From NCBI RefSeq assembly GCF_001278115.1, contig NZ_LIYD01000005.1, forward strand, positions 371,906 to 435,905: a stretch of DNA of 64,000 bases, in the 5' to 3' direction. Below, piece by piece: positions 58,425-64,000 of the stretch (position 1 is its first letter; the number at the start of each line of letters is the position of its first letter). Under the pieces are notes generated by a model. The model made no database searches. It had not been told where the DNA came from and worked only from the letters and a program-made list of their open reading frames with translations. A program made the position numbers and the translations under genes. Origin of the DNA: Flavobacterium akiainvivens. Its GTDB lineage: Bacteria > Bacteroidota > Bacteroidia > Flavobacteriales > Flavobacteriaceae.

Positions 58425-59591
58425 ATGAAAAAAACAATTGCATTTTTAGCGTTGGCTGCCGTTTCTTTAGTATCGTGCAACAACCTTAAAGATAATGAAT
58501 ATCAAATCACAGGCGAAATAAACAGCGCGCTTGAAGGCAAAAAGGCAATACTTGAAAAAGCAGGCGGTATGTTTGGTACCGTGCCTGTTGATACCGTAGT
58601 TATTAAAAACGGCGAGTTTGTTTTTAAAGATTCACTTAAAAACACCCTGCCCGAAATTGCTTACATAACTATTGAAGGTGTAGAAAACCGCCTTGAGTTT
58701 GTACTTGAGCCGGGCGCTATAGACCTTACTGTAGATAAAGACAGCCTGTTTAAATCTAAAGTAGAAGGTACGTATAATAACGATAAGCTTGAGGAGTTTA
58801 ACCAGATTAAGCTTAAAGTACAAAACAAGTTTAAAGAGTATGGTAAAAAATTCAAGCCGCAGTATGAAGAGGCTATGAAAAAGAACGACCAGGCTGCTGT
58901 AGATAAAATTATAAAAGGCCAGGATGTACTGCTTGTTGATGCCGATAAGGAGTATGTTAAGTTTATGAAAGAAAACCCTAAGGCTTTCTATAACCTGTAC
59001 GTTATTCAGCAGGTTGCACAAATGCAAAAGACGGATATGAAGGCCCTGTCAAAAATATTTGAAGGCTTTGATGCATCTATAAAGAAAACAGAGCGCGGCA
59101 AGCAGGTTGCAGAAGTGTTTAAAAACTTTAACCAGCCACAGCAACCACAACAGGCACCTGCAGCGGTTAAGGTAGGCGATGCAGCCCCGCAGTTTAGCGC
59201 CCCAACGCCTGAAGGCAAACAACTATCGCTTAAAGAAGCTATGGGTAAAGTTACCATTATAGACTTCTGGGCATCATGGTGTGGCCCGTGCAGGAAAGAA
59301 AACCCTAATGTAGTGGCGCTTTATAATGAGTATCACGCTAAAGGGCTAAACATAATAGGTGTATCTCTTGATAAGGAAGGCGAGAGCGCTAAATGGAAAG
59401 AGGCTATTGCCAAAGACAAACTGGCCTGGAACCACGTTTCTAACCTTAAGTTTTGGGAAGACCCAATTGCTAAGCAATATGGCGTGCAAAGCATACCTGC
59501 AACGTTTATACTTGACGCAAGCGGCAAGGTTGTAGCTAAAGACTTAAGGGGAGATGACCTTAAAGCCAAGGTTGCAGAACTGCTTAAATAA
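58425..59591 (+). CDS. DUF4369-thioredoxin (TlpA-like) lipoprotein
   Basis: A 388-residue protein with signal and lipobox LAAVSLVSC. Residues 25-130 match DUF4369 (YQITGEINSALEGKKAILEK), 130-230 form a Lys-rich helical linker and 255-388 a TlpA/AhpC-like thioredoxin domain with WASWCGPCRKENP. It should act in the periplasm as a thiol-disulfide oxidoreductase. This layout is common in Bacteroidota, often in several copies. Confidence 0.9.
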   Translation: MKKTIAFLALAAVSLVSCNNLKDNEYQITGEINSALEGKKAILEKAGGMFGTVPVDTVVIKNGEFVFKDSLKNTLPEIAYITIEGVENRLEFVLEPGAIDLTVDKDSLFKSKVEGTYNNDKLEEFNQIKLKVQNKFKEYGKKFKPQYEEAMKKNDQAAVDKIIKGQDVLLVDADKEYVKFMKENPKAFYNLYVIQQVAQMQKTDMKALSKIFEGFDASIKKTERGKQVAEVFKNFNQPQQPQQAPAAVKVGDAAPQFSAPTPEGKQLSLKEAMGKVTIIDFWASWCGPCRKENPNVVALYNEYHAKGLNIIGVSLDKEGESAKWKEAIAKDKLAWNHVSNLKFWEDPIAKQYGVQSIPATFILDASGKVVAKDLRGDDLKAKVAELLK

Positions 59592-59611
59592 GCGTACAGA
59601 TATAAAATACC

Positions 59612-59643
59612 AAGGGCCCTCACAGTGTGAGGGCCTTTTTTAT
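59612..59643 (+). terminator. Intrinsic terminator
   Basis: Stem GGCCCTCAC (59615-59623) / GTGAGGGCC (59627-59635), loop AGT, then a T-run. Confidence 0.9.
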
Positions 59644-59716
59644 AAAAAATAATACAACGTTAGCGCTTAGCTTACAGGGTATTAAAAAATAGTTATTAAT
59701 TATGCCCTAAATATGT

Positions 59717-59746
59717 TTGGATAGTTAAAAAACAGCACTATATTTG
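59717..59746 (+). promoter_or_regulatory. Promoter of tRNA-Tyr
   Basis: TTG (59717-59719), 19 bp, TATATTTG (59739-59746), a full flavobacterial promoter match ending 37 bp before the mature tRNA. Confidence 0.7.
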
Positions 59747-59783
59747 CAACCGCAATAGCGAAATACTGCTGTTGCCACGGTTT

Positions 59784-59865
59784 GGGGAGATACTCAAGCG
59801 GCCAACGAGGACGGACTGTAAATCCGTTGGTTACACCTTCGCAGGTTCGAATCCTGCTCTCCCCA
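59784..59865 (+). tRNA. tRNA-Tyr (anticodon GTA)
   Basis: An 82-nt class II tRNA. Acceptor stem GGGGAGA (59784-59790) / TCTCCCC (59858-59864), discriminator A; anticodon GTA at 59818-59820 in loop CTGTAAA; a long variable arm; T arm GCAGG-TTCGAAT-CCTGC. The 3' CCA is not encoded. Confidence 0.97.
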
Positions 59866-59872
59866 CCTCAAT

Positions 59873-59902
59873 AAAGCTTCGGTTTATACCGGAGCTTTTT
59901 TT
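59873..59902 (+). terminator. Intrinsic terminator after tRNA-Tyr
   Basis: A 10-bp stem AAAGCTTCGG (59873-59882) / CCGGAGCTTT (59889-59898), one G-T pair, then a T-run. Confidence 0.88.
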
Positions 59903-59968
59903 GTTTTATTGATGTATTGATTTCGTCATTTATCGCTTTCATAAAACCCTGCTTACGGTGGAAATGGT

Positions 59969-59976
59969 TACATTTG
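59969..59976 (+). promoter_or_regulatory. Flavobacterial -7 element before the DUF2911 gene
   Basis: TACATTTG matches TAnnTTTG, 19 bp before the ATG at 59996. No well-spaced TTG was seen. Confidence 0.45.
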
Positions 59977-59995
59977 TGCAAACCGCAAACAAATT

Positions 59996-60523
59996 ATGAA
60001 ACGTTTTTTACTTACTTTTTTACTATGTGGCATGTTTGCCGCACACGCACAAAATGCAGCTAAGCCACAGGCTTCACCCACACAAACCGTAAAACAAAAC
60101 TTTGGTACAGGCAGTATAGACCTTTCTTACAGCCGCCCGGGCTTAAAAGGCCGCAAGCTGGGTGCAGACCTTGCCCCGTATGGCAAAGTGTGGCGCACCG
60201 GCGCTAACGGGGCCACCACGTTACAGTTTTCTAACGATGTAACCATAGGTGGTACTGCCATTAAAGCCGGTAAGTACGGCCTGCTAAGCATACCCGATGC
60301 TAAAGAATGGACGCTTATTATTACTACCGATGTAAACGTTAATGACCCATCGAAGTACAAGCAGGAAAACGATGTGGTAAGGGTAAAAGTACCGGTAGCC
60401 AAACTGGCCGAAAAAATGGAAACATTTACCATAAACTTCGCTGAATTTACAGATAGCAGCTGCAACATTGTCCTTTCCTGGGAAAATACCGCTGTTGTAC
60501 TGCCGGTAAGCATCAAAAAATAA
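59996..60523 (+). CDS. DUF2911 family secreted protein
   Basis: A 175-residue protein with a signal peptide (MKRFLLTFLLCGMFAAHAQ). The mature part has the DUF2911 signature: IDLSYSRPGLKGRKLG, APYGKVWRTGANGATTLQF, KAGKYGLLSIPDAKEW and a C-terminal beta strand. Function unknown; the family is common in Bacteroidota envelopes. Confidence 0.9.
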   Translation: MKRFLLTFLLCGMFAAHAQNAAKPQASPTQTVKQNFGTGSIDLSYSRPGLKGRKLGADLAPYGKVWRTGANGATTLQFSNDVTIGGTAIKAGKYGLLSIPDAKEWTLIITTDVNVNDPSKYKQENDVVRVKVPVAKLAEKMETFTINFAEFTDSSCNIVLSWENTAVVLPVSIKK

Positions 60524-60548
60524 TACTCACGCCCGTGTTTAAAAAAGT

Positions 60549-60575
60549 AAAAGCTCCGGGAGAACCGGAGCTTTT
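60549..60575. terminator. Bidirectional intrinsic terminator
   Basis: Perfect 11-bp stem AAAAGCTCCGG (60549-60559) / CCGGAGCTTTT (60565-60575) with loop GAGAA, between convergent genes. Confidence 0.92.
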
Positions 60576-60580
60576 GCTAT

Positions 60581-61705
60581 TTATGGTTTTTTTCCTATCA
60601 ACTTAAAAAAAAGTTCCAATAGGTTCTTTGGTTCGGTCTGCTGTATTTTAGGTTCATTATATATTGTTCCTTTTGCCCACACCCTGAGTGTAAGCTTATT
60701 TGGGATTTTTTTTCTAAACCACATGATTTGCCCGTTATATGGAAATTGGGTGCGGCAATCCTGATATAAAACTGTGAGGCTGTTAATAATACTTATATTC
60801 TTATTTTTCTCAAAAACTTTTAGTCTTTGCGATAACCACAGGTTCTTTTCGGTATCATTCGATTTTGCAGCTTTTATAAAAACCTGTGTCAGTTCTAAAT
60901 CCAGTCTTGTTGTAGTTAAAAGGTAATTGTCTAATACATCGGTTAAAAAAGTTGATTTCTCAAAATCAAGATTTTCTAAGTTAGGATTGTTTTCAAAAAA
61001 ATGCTTAAATTCAAAACCTTTAAGCAACGGCTGCACATATCTCAAAATTTCTTCTGTATGCTTCTTGTCCAGATTTAATGATATATATACGCAAGGAATA
61101 TCTATTCCTAACTTAATATAGGCTTCAACTTTATGATGGCCGTCTATTATGTATTCTGCACTACAATCGCCTGTATCGTCATGGTAAGCAAATGCTACAA
61201 TAATCTTAGGCCTTGCACCTTCGCTAATCAAATCTGTATAATATTGTACCCTTCCAGCGTTTATGCTTGCTTTTGGACGTGTATAAAGACAATATGTTTT
61301 TTTAAAATCAGGAAAAAACCATCCTGAAAATAGCTCATCTTCGGGTACGGTATCAGAATAAACCGTGCTGTAATCGTGAAGAATTTTTGTTTTCTCAGGT
61401 TTTAATATGGTTATGGTTGCTGTGTATTCTCCATTGTCAAATAAATTAACGAAAGGGCTTACAGCCGAAAGAATTTCTTCATCGGTACCTTTAATGAGTA
61501 CTTCGTTCAGCTGCACGGTTAGTTTTTCCCGCTCATCATCTGTCAGGTTCGAAATAGCATAATATTCCCCAACACTGCCCCTGCAATCTGGCCAGTTAAC
61601 CGCAAGGGCTCTTTTAATAGCAAGACAGCTTGAGTAATTATCTGAAAGCAATTTAATAACGCCTTGTCCGTTTGTTACCGATATTTTTAAAGATTTATTT
61701 TGCAT
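60581..61705 (-). CDS. Protein with a ParB/sulfiredoxin-like motif, unknown function
   Basis: A 374-residue soluble protein. The centre has AEYIIDGHHKVEAYIKLGID, close to the DGHHR-type motif of ParB and sulfiredoxin-like domains that bind or hydrolyse nucleotides. The preceding part (ELFSGWFFPDFKKTYCLYTR, RPKIIVAFAYHDD) and the helical C-terminal half are not recognised. Its ATG overlaps the end of the esterase gene by 11 bp, so the two are translationally coupled. It is not next to parA, so chromosome partitioning is unlikely. Confidence 0.55.
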   Translation of the reverse strand: MQNKSLKISVTNGQGVIKLLSDNYSSCLAIKRALAVNWPDCRGSVGEYYAISNLTDDEREKLTVQLNEVLIKGTDEEILSAVSPFVNLFDNGEYTATITILKPEKTKILHDYSTVYSDTVPEDELFSGWFFPDFKKTYCLYTRPKASINAGRVQYYTDLISEGARPKIIVAFAYHDDTGDCSAEYIIDGHHKVEAYIKLGIDIPCVYISLNLDKKHTEEILRYVQPLLKGFEFKHFFENNPNLENLDFEKSTFLTDVLDNYLLTTTRLDLELTQVFIKAAKSNDTEKNLWLSQRLKVFEKNKNISIINSLTVLYQDCRTQFPYNGQIMWFRKKIPNKLTLRVWAKGTIYNEPKIQQTEPKNLLELFFKLIGKKP

Positions 61706-62519
61706 CTTTCTTCGACTCCAAAACCCGTTTTATCTCATTAACCAGTAGTGGCAGTGCCGGATATACCATATCGTGCCCGTAGCCGTCTATTTCAAACAGG
61801 CGGGTGTCTTTATGGCCTGACAGCTTCATCATACGCTCCATGTAGGCGTTTTCTTCGTAGCGGCCCAGCATTTCCAATTCGCGGTTGCCGGTTATAAGCA
61901 ATAGGGGTGGGGCATCGGCCCTCACGTGGAATAACGGCGCATACTCATCAATAGTTGGCTGTTTTTCGGGTATGCCTTTTTCTTTACGGATGGTAAAATG
62001 CGTTATACACTGCGGGCTAAAGGGTATAAGCCCGGCAATTTTATTGGCATCAATATTATGTTTGGCAAGGTATTTTTTGTCAAGCCCCACCATAAGCGCA
62101 AGATAGCCCCCGGCCGAGTGCCCTGAAATAAACACCTGTCCGGCATCGCCACCATAACTGGCAACGTTATTAAACGCCCACGCTATGGCCGCAGCGGCAT
62201 CTTCTATATAGGCAGGTGCGGTTACCTTTGGGTTCAGGCGATAGCCCACACCTATAACGCAGTAGCCCTTATCTTTTAAATATTGCGGAATTTCTTTACT
62301 GCCGCCGGTTATACCCCCACCGTGAAACCACACAATGGTAGCAAAGCCCTTTGTGTTTTTTGGATAGTAAATATCCAGTACGCAGCGTTCGGCCTTGTAT
62401 GCATCGTTTTTATAATCGGCATCCGGGTAGTAGCGAATGTTTGTTTTGGTGTCATATTCGGTTTTTTGCGCAAAGGCAAGGGTGCTTACAAACAGCAGTA
62501 AGGCAAGGGCTTTTTTCAT
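61695..62519 (-). CDS. Secreted alpha/beta-hydrolase (esterase/lipase, BD-FAE-like)
   Basis: A 274-residue protein with signal peptide (MKKALALLLFVSTLAFAQ). Oxyanion motif IVWFHGGGITGG, nucleophile elbow SGHSAGGYLAL, and late acid and His in a GHDMVYPA segment. It should hydrolyse small esters outside the cytoplasm. The downstream ParB-like gene overlaps it by 11 bp. Confidence 0.87.
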   Translation of the reverse strand: MKKALALLLFVSTLAFAQKTEYDTKTNIRYYPDADYKNDAYKAERCVLDIYYPKNTKGFATIVWFHGGGITGGSKEIPQYLKDKGYCVIGVGYRLNPKVTAPAYIEDAAAAIAWAFNNVASYGGDAGQVFISGHSAGGYLALMVGLDKKYLAKHNIDANKIAGLIPFSPQCITHFTIRKEKGIPEKQPTIDEYAPLFHVRADAPPLLLITGNRELEMLGRYEENAYMERMMKLSGHKDTRLFEIDGYGHDMVYPALPLLVNEIKRVLESKKDAK

Positions 62520-62574
62520 TGGGTTTGATTATTGTTGAATGCTAAAAGTACAAATAAAACCCAATGCCTGCAAC

Positions 62575-64000
62575 CTAAGCCGGGTGCCCTTCAAACTGGC
62601 TGAGCAATTCATGCACTTTTTCAACCGACTTTATACGGTACTTAGCTGCTGTATTGCCCGGGCCTACCTTAACCGAAAATTCGTTATCGGCGGTAAGCAA
62701 TTCAAACATATCTTCGTCAGTCTTATCATCGCCAAAGGCAATAACAAAGTCGTGCTCGCCACACAAAATATTGTTACGGCAGGTGGTGCCTTTGTGGGCC
62801 ATAAAGTGCTTAACCTCTATAACCTTGTTGCCGTCTATAATTTGCACCGGCGTGTTGTACAGGTGATTTTTAAGCAGCGTTAGCAACTCGCGAGACATAA
62901 GGAAACCCAATTTTTCCTCAACATTACGGTAATGAAACGCCACGCCAAACTCCTTGACCTCTACAAAACTGGCGCTATTAAGGTCGGCATACTGCTGCAT
63001 AACATCAATAACACGTTCTTTCCATTCAGGCATTCCGGCAATAATAGATTCCCAGCCGTGTTCGCGTTTAATATAGCCTCCGTGCTCGGCCACAAGGCCT
63101 ATGGGCAGGTGGCCCAGGTGCTGCTCAAGGAAATTCCTGTCGCGCCCGCTTATAATCCATACTTCATTTTTAGGGTCGCCTGCAAGGTTGCCCAACAGGT
63201 TTAGTAGTTTTTTATCGGGCACGGCCAGCTCAGGGCGTGGCTTAAGGTTAACCAGCGTGCCGTCAAAATCAAGCAGGAACAGGCGTTTTTGGGCGGTTTC
63301 AAAGGTATGTAGCAGTTCTTCCTTTACCTTGCCAGAAAGCTTTTGCGCCTTGTTGTCATGGTCGTGCATTTCTTCGGTATCGGTAAGAAAGTTAGTCGCC
63401 CATCTAAACACATCGTGCTTGCGCAGATAGTCCTGCATGCGCTTCATTTTTACTTCCTGTACTTCCTGGGGCATATTAAGGGCAAGGGCAATTTTTTCGC
63501 CGGTCAGTTCGGTATCAAACGGGTTTATGGTAATGGCTTCCTGTAGCTCTTTGGCAGCACCGGCCATGCTGCTCAAAATAAGCGCGCCTCGTGCATCTTT
63601 ACGGCTGGCTACATACTCTTTTGCCACCAGGTTCATTCCGTCGCGCACAGGCGAAATTAAGGCCACATCAGCGCTGCTGTACAGGGCTATCAGCCGGTTA
63701 AAATCAACCGACTGGTACTGGTACACCACCGGTGCCCATTTATAGCTGCCCATAGAGCCGTTTATACGCCCAACGTTAAGCTCTATCATACGCTTACGCT
63801 CGCCATACTTGGTTATTTCTTCGCGTGAGGGGACAATTACCAGCAGGAATACTACTTTTTCCCGCCATTCGGGATGTTTAAGCAAAAAGTTCTCAAAGGC
63901 GTTAAGGCGGTTGTTTATGCCTTTAGTATAATCCAGCCGGTCTACCGAAAAGATGATTTTCTTGTCCTGGTAAAGTTCCCTGATTTCATTACGAAGGGTA
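62575..64000 (-). CDS. Trehalose-6-phosphate synthase/phosphatase fusion, cut by the window edge
   Basis: The frame is open to base 64000 and includes, upstream of the first TTG/ATG-like codon at 63885, the TPS signature FSVDRLDYTKGINNRL, so the true start is beyond the window. Visible part: the C-terminal half of the OtsA domain (MNLVAKEYVASRKD, ALILSSMAGAAKEL) followed by an OtsB-type HAD phosphatase (LFLLDFDGTLVNLKP, VWIISGRDRNFLEQHL, VIAFGDDKTDEDMFEL). The bifunctional enzyme makes trehalose from UDP-glucose and glucose-6-phosphate. Confidence 0.93.
   Translation of the reverse strand, partial: TLRNEIRELYQDKKIIFSVDRLDYTKGINNRLNAFENFLLKHPEWREKVVFLLVIVPSREEITKYGERKRMIELNVGRINGSMGSYKWAPVVYQYQSVDFNRLIALYSSADVALISPVRDGMNLVAKEYVASRKDARGALILSSMAGAAKELQEAITINPFDTELTGEKIALALNMPQEVQEVKMKRMQDYLRKHDVFRWATNFLTDTEEMHDHDNKAQKLSGKVKEELLHTFETAQKRLFLLDFDGTLVNLKPRPELAVPDKKLLNLLGNLAGDPKNEVWIISGRDRNFLEQHLGHLPIGLVAEHGGYIKREHGWESIIAGMPEWKERVIDVMQQYADLNSASFVEVKEFGVAFHYRNVEEKLGFLMSRELLTLLKNHLYNTPVQIIDGNKVIEVKHFMAHKGTTCRNNILCGEHDFVIAFGDDKTDEDMFELLTADNEFSVKVGPGNTAAKYRIKSVEKVHELLSQFEGHPA

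Noticed and set aside
60581..61705. Chromosome-partitioning ParB
   Set aside because: Only the DGHH-type motif is shared; there is no parA neighbour and no HTH domain, so the name ParB was not used as a call.
1..64000. CRISPR array, prophage, insertion sequence or rRNA
   Set aside because: No regular direct repeats with unique spacers, no transposase or integrase and no rRNA-like sequence were seen on either strand.

Overview
The window looks like a chromosome segment from a member of the Bacteroidota, most likely a Flavobacterium-type Flavobacteriaceae. The signs are many start-proximal elements matching the flavobacterial sigma factor -7 box TAnnTTTG (several with an upstream TTG), a C-terminal type IX secretion sorting domain on a giant secreted protein, Bacteroidota-typical families (DUF4834, DUF6952, DUF2911, DUF4369-thioredoxin lipoproteins, YfhO), and few Shine-Dalgarno sites. 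No rRNA, CRISPR array, insertion sequence or prophage was seen. One tRNA (Tyr) is present.

Layout. 1-0.8 kb: a small membrane pair (TM2, DUF2752). 1-6.8 kb: a serine palmitoyltransferase-like enzyme convergent with a GNAT-type acyltransferase that may be the bacterial ceramide synthase, an outer-membrane beta-barrel-like protein, a response regulator with an AraC regulator, and a seven-helix CREST-type (ceramidase-like) membrane protein. Together these suggest sphingolipid synthesis and turnover. 6.9-9.7 kb: a DUF3037/HipA-like kinase pair and two unknown genes. 9.8-14.0 kb: a compact five-gene operon with only the C and D subunits of an Rnf complex, an ApbE flavin transferase without a visible export signal, a lipoprotein nitroreductase and a coiled-coil membrane protein. 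14.3-17.1 kb: a GH31 lipoprotein glycosidase with an inserted PA14 domain. 17.2-22.3 kb: the leucine operon leuA-C-D-B-ilvE. 22.5-34.7 kb: a helical-repeat protein, a di-heme peroxidase and a 2704-residue secreted protein that joins PhoD-like and PhoX-like phosphatase regions through LamG repeats.

34.8-37.8 kb: an NAD salvage cluster (Nudix regulator of NrtR type, PRPP synthase-like enzyme, nicotinamide phosphoribosyltransferase) with two palindromes lying on the promoter of the second gene. 38-40.7 kb: an unexported cell-wall amidase with an unknown partner, and an exonuclease/GIY-YIG fusion. 40.8-43.9 kb: thioredoxin, peroxiredoxin and an amino acid permease. 44-48.5 kb: YfhO, a glycosyltransferase and a small membrane protein; G/C-rich inverted repeats sit inside the ends of two of these genes. 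48.9-52.8 kb: response regulator, heme oxygenase, bacteriophytochrome and a Crp-family regulator, a self-contained red-light sensing operon. 53.6-54.8 kb: an AT-rich, probably acquired AAA ATPase. The rest is central metabolism and envelope functions: glutamate dehydrogenase, an MBL-rhodanese enzyme, a TlpA-like lipoprotein, tRNA-Tyr, DUF2911, a ParB-like protein with an esterase, and a trehalose-phosphate synthase/phosphatase cut by the right edge.

The best candidates for something little described are the stripped-down Rnf-type operon, the PhoD-LamG-PhoX secreted fusion, the ceramide-type gene set, and the short repeat families (AGCT octamers, AAAGTC heptamers, a 31-bp dispersed repeat, and the G/C-rich inverted repeats that form protein termini). 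All calls come from reading the sequence; no database search was run.
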